Assembly (NCBI RefSeq): GCF_900110755.1
Contig: NZ_FOFF01000024.1
Coordinates: 1 to 64,000, forward strand
Direction: 5' to 3'
Length of the DNA stretch: 64,000 nucleotides
DNA from: Streptomyces sp. yr375
GTDB lineage: Bacteria; Actinomycetota; Actinomycetes; Streptomycetales; Streptomycetaceae
Shown: one piece after another, positions 15,096-24,836 of the stretch
How the letters are laid out: every line of letters begins with the position of its first letter
Numbering within the stretch: position 1 is the stretch's first letter
Position numbers and translations under genes: made by a program
Notes under the pieces: model-generated
Told to the model about the DNA's origin: nothing
Database searches by the model: none
Seen by the model: the letters and a program-made list of their open reading frames with translations, nothing else

Positions 15096-16277
15096 TCAGG
15101 GGGAGGACGGGATGCGGGAGTCCCAGTCCAGTTGGCGGATGAGTTCGGCGTCGCCGGGGCGGGGTGCGGGCGCGGGCGCGGAGGTGGCTCCCGTGGGGCG
15201 GGGCGGGGGCTGCGTGCCGCGGGAGATGTTGCCGCTGGCGGTGGTGTTGTGTTCGACGCGGGGGCGGCGCAGTGCCTCGTAGCGGGAAAGTGCGGAGTCC
15301 AAGTCCGGTGTGTCGCGCAGGCACTTGGCGAGGATCACCGCGTCCTCCAGGGCCAGGGAAGCGCCCTGTCCGGTCGCGGGGGAGGCCGCGTGGGCCGCGT
15401 CCCCGACGAGGAGGGTGCGGCCGGTGCGCCAGGAGGTGCCGTTGGGCAGCTCGGTGGCGTTGGTGACCAGGACGGGGGCCGTGGTGGCCTCGACGACGCC
15501 TGCGGCCGGGGTGGGGTCCTCGCGCAGCAGCGGGAGCAGCAGGTCGCGCCAGTGAGTGGGGCCGGCGTCGGCCAACTCGCCGCTGGTGAGGGGTTCGGGG
15601 GCGGATACCCGGGCGAACCAGTACGTCTCACCGCCGGGTGACGTCGTATGGCCGAAGGCGGCTGTGCTGCCGCGCGTCATCGTGATGCACGCGGTGTCGT
15701 CCGTACCGGACTTCGGGGCGGCGTCCGTGTAGCCGTAGAAGACGTGCTGTCCCGCGTAACGGGGCTGTGCGGTGGGGGTGGTGGTGCGGCGGACGGTGGA
15801 GTTGAGGCCGTCCGCGCCGATGAGCAGGTCGCCCGACGCCGTGCTGCCGTCGGCGAAGTGGGCGGTGACGCCGTCGGGGCCGTCCTCGACGGCGGCGAGA
15901 CGCGCGCCGTGAACGACCGGGATGCCGCGCCGCACCGCCTCCGCCTGGAGGGCCGCGCCGAGTTCGCCGCGGCGCAGGCACCGGAAGCGCAGCGCGGGGT
16001 CGTCGGCCTCGCCGAGCGGCACGTGCGCCGACTCGGTGCCCGTGTGGTCCAGTACGCGCATCGAGGTGAGCGGGAAGCCGAGCTCGGTGACCGCGGCGGT
16101 GGCGTCGAGTTGGGCGAGGGCCCGCAGGCCGTTGCTCGCGAGGGTGAGGAACGCGCCGATGTCCTCGGCGGAGTCGGGATGCGCCTCGTACACGGCGACC
16201 TCCCGGCCCGCCTTGTGCAGCGCCAGAGCCGCCGCCGTGCCGGCGATACCGCCGCCGATGACCAGGAAACGTGCCAT
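15096..16277 (-). CDS. FAD-dependent monooxygenase (PHBH type)
   Basis: This 393-residue class A flavoprotein hydroxylase has the Rossmann GGGIAGTAAALALHKAG (8-24), an LIGADGLNS motif in the middle (the DG motif), and GDAAHAASPATGQGASLALEDA (the GD motif) near residue 290. These are diagnostic of NAD(P)H-dependent aromatic hydroxylases and related tailoring enzymes. The C-terminal 45 residues are Pro/Ala/Thr-rich. It shares a boundary with the FAD oxidase on the other strand (no gap). The substrate is unknown. The next gene on this strand is an LLM-type enzyme 52 bases upstream, possibly co-transcribed. Confidence 0.88.
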   Translation of the reverse strand: MARFLVIGGGIAGTAAALALHKAGREVAVYEAHPDSAEDIGAFLTLASNGLRALAQLDATAAVTELGFPLTSMRVLDHTGTESAHVPLGEADDPALRFRCLRRGELGAALQAEAVRRGIPVVHGARLAAVEDGPDGVTAHFADGSTASGDLLIGADGLNSTVRRTTTPTAQPRYAGQHVFYGYTDAAPKSGTDDTACITMTRGSTAAFGHTTSPGGETYWFARVSAPEPLTSGELADAGPTHWRDLLLPLLREDPTPAAGVVEATTAPVLVTNATELPNGTSWRTGRTLLVGDAAHAASPATGQGASLALEDAVILAKCLRDTPDLDSALSRYEALRRPRVEHNTTASGNISRGTQPPPRPTGATSAPAPAPRPGDAELIRQLDWDSRIPSSP

Positions 16278-16328
16278 GCCTACCCCGCTTCTCCCTGTAC
16301 GGTCCGGTCCCTCGTCGGCCCGCGGTCG

Positions 16329-17225
16329 TCACCGGCGGCCGAGGGCCTCCAGCACGGCTTCGAGCTGACGGAGCGGTTCCGTGCCGACGATACGCAGGAC
16401 GACCGTGTCCGCGCCGGACTCCGCCAGGGCGTGGATGTCGCCGGCGGCCTGCGCGGGCGTGCCGGAGACGGTGAACACCTCTTCCTGCGGGCGGCCCAGC
16501 CAGGCGGCGTGGCCCTCGGTGTGGGGGTGGAGGGTGCGGGCGACGTCGTCGGGGTCGTCGCCGACGCACGCGAAGGAGAGGACCGTCAGGCTGTGGTCGG
16601 GGCCCGCGCCGCCCTTCGCCGTCAGGGCGCGGGTGTTCTCGAGGTCGCTCGGGCCGTGCCCCTCGGCGACCAGGGTGCCGTCCGCGACCCGGCCGGACAG
16701 TTCGAGCGACCGGGGCCTGACCACACCCGCCACCACCGGCGGGACCTGAACCGGCGGATGCACCAACTGGACGCCGTCCAGCCGCACTTCACGCCCCGCC
16801 AGCTCGACCCGTTCCCCGCGCAGCAGCGCGCGCACGGAGGTGATCGTCTCCTCCAGCAGGGCCAGCGGCGACCGGGGCGCGACACCGACCGACACCATCC
16901 ACTCCCGCACCCCGTGCCCGACCCCGGCCACCAGCCGGCCGGGGAATACCCGGGCCAGCGTGGCCAGTTCCATCGCCAGCAGCGCCGGACTGCGCAACGG
17001 CGCCGGCGCGATCCCGAGCCCCACCCGCAGCCGCTCGGTCGCCCCGAGCGCCACGGCCGCCGCCGACACCCCGCCGTTCCACCCGAGATCCTCGACCACC
17101 CACAGATCGTCCACCCCGAGCCCCTCGGCCTCCCGCGCGAACCCGGGCAGCCCTTCCGGCGCCCAGTCCCGGTCGTACACGACACCGATCCGTACGTTCG
17201 TCACGTTCGCGTTCCCGTTCGTCAT
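16329..17225 (-). CDS. LLM-class F420-dependent oxidoreductase
   Basis: This 298-residue luciferase-like protein has the TIM-barrel pattern RIGVVYDRDWAPEG, DLWVVEDLGWNGG, RLRVGLGIAPAPLRSP and FPGRLVAGVGHG, which match actinobacterial F420-dependent enzymes rather than FMN luciferases. These reduce or oxidise varied substrates using coenzyme F420. The ATG chosen is the first plausible one; the open frame continues upstream through the GH5 gene as a shadow. Its substrate cannot be told from the sequence. Confidence 0.85.
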   Translation of the reverse strand: MTNGNANVTNVRIGVVYDRDWAPEGLPGFAREAEGLGVDDLWVVEDLGWNGGVSAAAVALGATERLRVGLGIAPAPLRSPALLAMELATLARVFPGRLVAGVGHGVREWMVSVGVAPRSPLALLEETITSVRALLRGERVELAGREVRLDGVQLVHPPVQVPPVVAGVVRPRSLELSGRVADGTLVAEGHGPSDLENTRALTAKGGAGPDHSLTVLSFACVGDDPDDVARTLHPHTEGHAAWLGRPQEEVFTVSGTPAQAAGDIHALAESGADTVVLRIVGTEPLRQLEAVLEALGRR

Positions 17226-17266
17226 GTGTCGGAACCTGTGGGGTGAGCGGCTCGGGGTGGCCGGGG

Positions 17267-18340
17267 TCAGTTCTTGACCGGCTTGCCGCCGCCCCAGGCC
17301 CAGGCGAGGCGGTCTGCGCCGGACTGGTTGGTGGTGGTCAGCCAGGGGCGGTCGGTGGGGCCGACGAGCTTCTGGAGGGAGTAGATGTCGTCGGTGCGCA
17401 GGCCCGGCCAGTACACCGAGCCCATCTTCAGCTCGCGGAAGGTGTCCGTGACCGCCTGGACGTAGTTGATGAAGTTGTTGTCGGGGGTCTTGACGTTGTA
17501 GTTCAGGCCGTCGGTCATCGGCGCGCCGAACTCGTCCGCCACGGTCCGGTTCGCGCAGTCGCCGATGCGGACCTTGAGGTCGGCCACCCACTGGTCGTAG
17601 GTCGCGTACTCCTTCCAGAACCCGTAGTGGTGCAGGGAGAGGTACGTGCCCTTGAGGCGGGGGTCGGCGCAGACCGTGGTCACGTGGTCGTTGTAGCCGG
17701 CGCCGCTGACGAAGACCCGGTCGCGCGGGACCGACTTGTACGTGGTCAGCCACTTCGCCGCTATGTCGGCCCACTCGGTGTCCGTGTAGCCGTGCGGCTC
17801 GTTCATCGGCTCGAAGTAGACGCGCTTGTCGTTCTTGTACGCCTTGACGACGGTGTCCCACATCGGCCAGTAGGTGGCCGTGTCGTCGATGAAGCCGTCC
17901 TTGCGGTCGCCCGTGCCCTCCCAGTAGGACACGATGACCTTGAAGCCCTGGTCGGAGGCCGCGTCGATGACTCCGCGGTACGACTTCCAGTACGCGCCGT
18001 TGACCGTGTACGGGTTGATCGGCAGGCGGACCGTGTTCGCGCCGAGGTTCGCGCGGAACGCCGAGATGATCCGGGTCGCCTTCGCGTACGTCTGCCGGTA
18101 GGTGTCCGTCGTCGACAGGCCGGACAACTGGAGGTAGTCGTCCGCGAAGTTGTCGCGCGGGTCGGCCCAGTTCACGCCCTTGAACTGGGTCGTGTCCATG
18201 GCCGGACGGGCACTGGCCGAGACGGTGGCCGAGGCGGGGGTGGCGGCGAGGGTGCTGCCGGTCACCGCGGCGACGGCGACCGCGACGAGAGCGGCGCGCA
18301 GGCGGGGGGAGCGGGAGGCGCTGGCGGGGGTGTGACGCAT
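17267..18340 (-). CDS. Secreted GH5-family glycoside hydrolase (cellulase-like)
   Basis: This 357-residue secreted enzyme has a signal peptide of about 40 residues (charged start, hydrophobic ALVAVAVAAV, cleavage after ASA). The TIM-barrel glycosidase domain has the GH5 pattern GVNW, NTVRLPI, FEPMNEPHG with acid/base Glu181, and VADEFGAP with nucleophile Glu270. Likely substrates are beta-1,4-glucans or mannans. The ATG is preceded by AAAGGG. Two LacI-type palindromes lie 24-74 bases upstream of the start, so expression is probably sugar-controlled by a regulator encoded elsewhere. No carbohydrate-binding module is attached. Confidence 0.88.
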   Translation of the reverse strand: MRHTPASASRSPRLRAALVAVAVAAVTGSTLAATPASATVSASARPAMDTTQFKGVNWADPRDNFADDYLQLSGLSTTDTYRQTYAKATRIISAFRANLGANTVRLPINPYTVNGAYWKSYRGVIDAASDQGFKVIVSYWEGTGDRKDGFIDDTATYWPMWDTVVKAYKNDKRVYFEPMNEPHGYTDTEWADIAAKWLTTYKSVPRDRVFVSGAGYNDHVTTVCADPRLKGTYLSLHHYGFWKEYATYDQWVADLKVRIGDCANRTVADEFGAPMTDGLNYNVKTPDNNFINYVQAVTDTFRELKMGSVYWPGLRTDDIYSLQKLVGPTDRPWLTTTNQSGADRLAWAWGGGKPVKN

Positions 18341-18363
18341 GGACGGGTGCCCTTTCGGCTCTG

Positions 18364-18414
18364 ATGTTTGCGTAAACATCGGAGCCCCGCGATGGCTGAT
18401 GTTTACGTAAACAT
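18364..18414. promoter_or_regulatory. Two LacI-family-type palindromic operators before the GH5 gene
   Basis: ATGTTTGCGTAAACAT (18364-18379) and ATGTTTACGTAAACAT (18399-18414) share a 16-base palindrome; the second is perfect and the first has one mismatch at the centre. Their starts are 35 bases apart, between three and four helical turns. The GTTTACGTAAAC core is typical of LacI-family sugar regulators. No LacI gene is in the window, so the regulator acts in trans. Confidence 0.75.
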
Positions 18415-18562
18415 GGCGGCGCCGGAATCGTGGCACCCGGCCGGGTGATCGTCAAGGTTTCACGCGGGTAAACGTCTGTTGTCGGTTGTTGCCGTCTGCT
18501 GTCGTCCGGTGTCGGCTGTTGCCACCTGGGCGGTTCGGCGGTGGCTCAGGTGGCTCGAGTGA

Positions 18563-18598
18563 TTCAGGTCGCTGAGGTGGTTCAGGTCGCTCAGGTGG
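18563..18598. repeat. Tandem 18-bp repeat at the end of the mbl-like gene
   Basis: Two copies, TTCAGGTCGCTGAGGTGG and TTCAGGTCGCTCAGGTGG, differ at one base and directly abut; degenerate units continue to the left (18540-18562). The second copy overlaps the stop codon of the leftward actin-like gene. No stem-loop is needed to explain it. It may be slippage-born spacer DNA or part of the 3' untranslated region. Confidence 0.6.
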
Positions 18599-19631
18599 TG
18601 GCGATCGGCTCCAGGGTCAGTGGCTCGATCTTGCCCTCCAGCATCGCGCCCAGGCCCTGGGCGGCGCAGATGTCGGGCCGTTCGGCGATGTGCACCGGCA
18701 TGCCGGTGGCCTGGCGCAGCATCTGGTCGAAGCCGGGCAGCAGGGCGGAGCCGCCGACCATCATGATCCCGCGGTCGGCGAGGTCGGCCACTAGGTCGGG
18801 CGGGCACTCGCGCAGCACCCGGCCGATGCCGTCCAGGACGGCGGTCAGCGGGGTCTCGATGGCGTCCCGTACGGCCGCGGTGTCGACCCGCACGGAGCGG
18901 GCCAGGCCGGTGGCGACGTCCCGCCCGTGGATCTCGGTGGAGGTGGGCCCGTGCGGGGTGAGACCGTTGCCGGAGAGGGCCACCTGCAAGGGCCGTACGG
19001 ACTGGCTGGGCAGCATCAACTCGTGTTCGTGGCGCAGGTGTTGGACGATCGCGTGGTCCACGGCCTCGCCGCCGACCGGGATCCGCTCGGCGGTCACGAT
19101 CGAGCCGAGGGAGAGCACGGCGACCTGCGTCGCGGCCGCCCCGCACACCATGATCATGGTGGCCTCGGGGCGTTCGACGGGCAGTCCGCAGCCGACGGCG
19201 GCGGCGATGAGCGTGTCGACGAGTTCCACGCGCCGCGCGCCGAGTCCGACCAGCGTCTCGATCGCGGCGCGCTGGGCGAGCGGGTCGGCGTCGTGCGGGG
19301 TGCAGGCGGCGCCGCGCAGGAACGGCTTGCGGCGCAACTGGCGGCGGATCTTGTCGCCGAGCAGGTGCCGCAGCATGCGCTGCGCCATCTCGATGTCGAC
19401 GACCGTGCCGCCGGAGACCGGGCGCACGACGCGGATGTAGTGCGGGGTGCGTCCGGTCATCTTCTCGGCGAACTCGCCGACCGCGATCAGCGCGCCGGTG
19501 CGGGTGTTCACGGCGGCGGCGGACGGCTGGTCGACGACGAGCCCGGCCCCCTTCACATACACCCGGGTCCGCGCGGCACCCAGGTCGACGGCGAAGTGGC
19601 AGCGGCGTAGCTGCTCCAGACTGGCGGTCAT
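18591..19631 (-). CDS. mbl: MreB/Mbl-like bacterial actin homologue
   Basis: This 346-residue member of the actin/Hsp70 fold is closest to MreB/Mbl (VDLGAARTRVYVKG as phosphate-1 region, IMMVGGSALLPGFDQML near the C-terminus as adenosine region, RVVRPVSGGTVVDIEMAQRML as in MreB). The phosphate-2 motif, normally DIGGGTTD, is VCGAAATQ here, so ATP hydrolysis may be altered. In Streptomyces, Mbl-type proteins help build the spore wall and are dispensable for hyphal growth; that is family knowledge. The ATG has GGGAGGACC before it. It stands just downstream of the ternary conflict-type operon, with 151 bases between, on the same strand. Confidence 0.82.
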   Translation of the reverse strand: MTASLEQLRRCHFAVDLGAARTRVYVKGAGLVVDQPSAAAVNTRTGALIAVGEFAEKMTGRTPHYIRVVRPVSGGTVVDIEMAQRMLRHLLGDKIRRQLRRKPFLRGAACTPHDADPLAQRAAIETLVGLGARRVELVDTLIAAAVGCGLPVERPEATMIMVCGAAATQVAVLSLGSIVTAERIPVGGEAVDHAIVQHLRHEHELMLPSQSVRPLQVALSGNGLTPHGPTSTEIHGRDVATGLARSVRVDTAAVRDAIETPLTAVLDGIGRVLRECPPDLVADLADRGIMMVGGSALLPGFDQMLRQATGMPVHIAERPDICAAQGLGAMLEGKIEPLTLEPIATT

Positions 19632-19782
19632 GGCAGGTCCTCCCGAGAGCACAGACCGTGGGGGCCGCCGGTCGGCCGGCCTCCCTCGCATCCTGCGGGG
19701 GCGGGGCGGTCGCCGCCCCTTGGAGGGGGCCGGGCGGGGCGCGACTGAATGGGGTTTTTGCGTCATATGTCGGAAATGAAGC

Positions 19783-22700
19783 TTACGTAATGTTCAGTGC
19801 TGCTTCCAGTACCGGGGCGAGCGAGGGGACCGTGACCTCGCAGCCCGCCTCGCGCAGGCTCGCCTCGACCGTGGGATTGCGGGCGAGGCCGATGAAGCGC
19901 AGGCCGACCTGCTGGGCGGCGGTCAGCTCGGGGAGGGTGGCGCCGATCAGGACGCTGGTGAGGGCGGGCGTGCCGTGCGGACGCAGGGCGCGCAGCAGAC
20001 AGTCGGGATGCGGCATGAGCCGGCTGATGTCGTCGCTGCGGCAGTGGGCGCGGGCGAGGGGGAGCGGGTGGGACTCCAGGTAGCGGTGGACGGCCTGGGT
20101 GCTGACGTCCGTGGCCACCCCGACCCGGCGTCCGCTGTCGTGCAGGGTGCGGACGAGCGTGACGGAGTGATGCGTCGTCGGCGCGTCCGGTACGGCCCGC
20201 AGCTCCAGTTCGTCGAGACGGTCCCGCAGGAGCGGGCCGAGGGGGTCGTGGGCGAAGGCGCGCAGGACGTCCAGGGGGTGCACGAACAGCTCCCGTCGCG
20301 CCCCGCCGCCGCCCAACGGCTGCCCGGTCAGCGCGTCCTCGGGGTGCCGGTGCTCGGCGACCAGCGCGAGCAGGTCGAGGGCGGCCTCGCGGGCGCTGTT
20401 CGCCGTGAACAGGCGGGTCAGCGGGCCGTCGAAGCCGAACAGGACGGTCTCGGCGTCGGCCAGCAGGCCCGCCAGCGGGCGGGCGGCGGGGGCGGTCGGC
20501 CGGCGCACCTCGGGGGGCGGGGCGTAGTCCGGCGCGAGGGTGACCGCGCAGGTCACCGCCAGCCCCGGCACCGGCCACCGGCCGAGCTGCGCGTTGACGG
20601 CCCGCTGCGCGCCGGCCGCCCGCCGGACCGAGTGGTGCCCGGTGACCCGGGCTGCCGCCGTCACCAGATGCGCCATCAGCCGCTCGGCCACACCGGCCGC
20701 CCCCGCCTCTCCGGATGCCGGTCCTGACGCCCGTAGGTATGCCCGTACGTACGCCACCGGGTCGGCGACCCGCCAGGTCAGTTCCACGGCGGCGGTGAAG
20801 GCGCCCTTGCCGGAGCTGGGCAGCGTCGTCTGGCGGACGGCGTGGTGCGGGGTGAGGTCGACCTCGTAGTACGTCGCCGCGCGCGTCGCGTGTCCGCCGT
20901 ACGGGTCGGCGGGGTTGAGGAGGGTGAGCGGGCCGTCGGGACCCGTGTGCACGATCGCGGTGCGGCCGGGGGCGGGTATCCCGAGCTGCCGCAGATCCGG
21001 GGTGAGCAGCGGTCCCCGTACGAGGTCCCGCGCGTCGTCCGTGCCCCCGTCCCCGGTGCCGTCCTCGGGGCGCGGTGCCGGCAGCCGGCAGTACCAGGCG
21101 AGCGGCGGGCCGTCCGGGGCGTCGCCGTACAGGGGGCGGAAACGGTGGGGTCCGGAGGCGGCGGAACTGTGGGCGAAGTCGTCGTAGAGGGCGGGCGGGA
21201 TCGTGAGGAGGACCGGGGCGGTGGTCTTCGGGGGTGCGGGCGCCGGTGCCGGGCCGCTCCTGAACGTCACGCGCAGGCACGGGGGTTCGGCGACGTCGGT
21301 GCGGTCGGCGACGGTGGCGAGGGGGCCGGGGAGCCAGCGGAGGGCGGCGGCGAGGACGGGGAGGAAATAGGCCTCGGGGTGGACCTGGACGACGTAACCG
21401 TTCCTGCGGACGCGGACCTCGTACTGCTGGGGGGTGAGGTCGCCACGGGTGAGGACTTCGTGGACGGCCAGTTCGAGCGTGATGCGGGTCTCGGGGTGGG
21501 CGACGAGGTCGGCGTCGGTCTCGAAGAGGATCGCGGGGTGGTGCGTGGCCAGGGCGGTACGGAGGCTGTCGCGGAGGGAGCGCAACCGGGAACGGGACTC
21601 CCGCGCGGCGGGGCCGGGGAGGCCGTCGAGGGGGTCGCCGTGGAAGAGGGCGAGGGCGTGTTCGAGCCGGGCGCGTTGGGTCTGCGGGTCCTGGTGCGGG
21701 TGGGCGAGGACGTCCTCGCAGACGACGGCGTCGACCTCGATGCCGGTGCCGGTGCCGGTGGTTCCGGTGGTGTCCAGGGTGTAGCCGTCGGGGGTGCGGG
21801 TCAGGCGCGCGGGGCCCAGCAGGTCGCCGACCTCCCTGGCCAGCGCGTCGATCCGGCGCACGGACTCCACGCTCCCGGGCGGCTGCTCCCACAGGCCGGT
21901 GGCCAGGTCGTCGTAGGTCGTCGCCTGCGGTCCGGGGGCGAGGAGCAGCATGCACAGGAGCGCCTGGGCTTCGGGGGAGGGGAGGGGGAGGGATGCGGGT
22001 GGGGACGTGGGGAGGGGCTCCGGGGATCGGCTGATGTGCAGCGGGCCCAGCATCCGGATGTGCAGGGGGCCGTCGGGCTCCTGTACGGGGGGTACGGGGG
22101 GTTCCTCGCCGTCCCCGGCCAGCCGCTGCACGGTCTCCTCGCTCACCCTCGCGAACGCCGGGGCGGTGTCGGAGTCGGCGTGGGCGTCGGTGCCGTTGGC
22201 CTCGGGGGTGGTTGCCTGTGCGGGGAACCCGCCCGTCGCGTAGCCCGCCTGGTCGTCGATCAGGCCGCCGATGCGGTCGAGGAGTTCGCGGGTGCGGCCT
22301 CGGGTCGTGCGGGGGAGGGTGCGCAGGAGGAGGTCGCGTACGCCGGGGCGGAAGTCGTAGGAGCCGGGTGGGCCGGGGGCGGTGGTGAGCATGCCGCTGA
22401 GGATCACCTCGGCCAGGTGCTGCGGGCGCGGATCCCGGTTCACGGCCCGCTGGACCAGCCGCATCACCGGCACGGACGGCACCGCGAGCGCGAGGTGACC
22501 GGCCAGCCGGAAGGCCTCCGGGGAGGCGGTGGCCCGGAAGCGCAGCACCAGGTCCTGGGCGGGGAGGGAGGCCGGGTCGGGGGTCCCCGGTTCGGCGGGC
22601 GAGGGCGGGGTGGGGGCCGGCGGGAGCCAGGCCGCCGCGCCCGGGGCGTGACCGCCGCCGGGTCCCGCCACCAGCGCCGCCCAGTTGGCCAGCCAGGGCG

Positions 22701-23758
22701 CGCCCGGTTCCAGCACGGGCAGCGGGAACGCGGCGGCGGGTGCGGGCTCGGCCTCGGGGTCGTACGGGGTGAAGGTGAGGGCGGCGAGCGGGGCCGCCGT
22801 GGTGGGGGAGGACAGCAGACCCGGCTCGGCCGGCAGGGCCGTCGTGGGCCACAGACGCTCGGGGAGCGGCTGTACGACGGCCAGCGGCATCCGCGTCGCC
22901 CAGTGCCGCAGGGTGGCGTACCAGAGGTCGCCCGCCGGGCCGGGGCGCCACTGCGGGCCCATGCAGTCGCTGACGACCAGGGTGACCGTCCGGCCGTCCG
23001 CCGGGTCGGGCACGTGCCGGGCCCGGCCGTCGGGCGTCGCCGGGTGCAGGGTGATCGCGCGGAAGACGCCCGACTGGGCCAGGGCGGTGTGCAGTTCACG
23101 GACGAGGGGCCGCCACACCGGCATCGTCGGGCCCGTGTCGTGGACGAGGCTCAGGCGCAGCCAGCGGTCGCGCGCGGGACGCAGGACGGGCAGCCAGACG
23201 TCGGGGTGCGCGCCCAGCCGGGCGATGCGGTCGGCCGTCGCCCGCTCGTCGAGGAGCCGGGCCCGCGCCGACGCCACCGTGCGCTTCAGCGGGCGCAGGG
23301 CCCGTTGCAGGGCGAGGGGGTGGGGGAGCATCGGGGGCGCGGGCGCGAGGAGGTGCCTGGTGGCGGTGCGTGCAAGGGTGTCGTCCGTCGGCGGGTGCGG
23401 GGTGGGGAGGTGCAGGGGGACTCGGGCGGTGGGAGTGGGCGTCGGGGTGGCGGTGTTGGTGGGGGACGGGGGCTGGGGCGCTGACTGCCGTTCCTCGGGG
23501 GCGACTTGAGTGAGGGGCGGTGGGGCCACCGTGCCGTTCGGGTCGGTGTTCGCGTCCGGGTCCGGGTTCGGGTCGCCGGAGGTCTCCATCGGGGCCGGGG
23601 CTTCCAACTCCCGTGCCAGCCACAGCAGTTCGGCCAGTTCGCGGGCCGTCGGCGCGGTGTCCGACGTGTCGGTCAGTAGAGCCGTCAGCCGGGCGAGGGC
23701 AGAGGTGTCCCTTGACTGCACGGCTTCCGGCGGCGGAGTGTCCTGTGGCGGCGGGGCG

Positions 23759-23769
<11 letters not shown>
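19783..23769 (-). CDS. Giant SAV_2336-domain protein with BTAD-like and degenerate HAD-like domains
   Basis: This 1328-residue cytosolic protein has several modules. Residues about 1-130 are a low-complexity Pro/Thr tail. About 140-520 is the SAV_2336 N-terminal-type domain; it contains LVHDTGPTMPVW (Asp211, Gly213, Thr215) and VVSDCMG (Asp268), which look like a modified vWA fold with a MIDAS-like site. About 567-745 is a winged-helix/BTAD-like domain as in SARP and AfsR-type regulators (RMLGPLHI, then LLCMLLLAPG). A beta-rich region (about 770-1090) follows. About 1105-1315 resembles a HAD phosphatase, but LFGFDGPLT has Gly1112 where the nucleophile Asp belongs, the Lys motif reads LMPHP, and the acidic motif IGDS-type reads IGAT. 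It overlaps the MoxR gene by 11 bases and probably supplies the vWA-like partner of that ATPase. Confidence 0.8.
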
Positions 23770-24787
<1,018 letters not shown>

Positions 24788-24836
24788 GGTTCTCCGAACT
24801 CGGCGCGGCTCTACGTGACTTGGCGGTGGGGGTGGC

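Noticed and set aside
18481..18600. A CRISPR array near the end of the mbl-like gene
   Set aside because: Units are abutting 18-bp tandem repeats without unique spacers and partly overlap the gene's stop codon.
19763..22951. A 1062-codon leftward open frame within the giant SAV_2336 gene
   Set aside because: It is the shadow frame of the 1328-residue gene; its translation is Arg/Pro-rich with no domain, whereas the other frame has recognisable modules.
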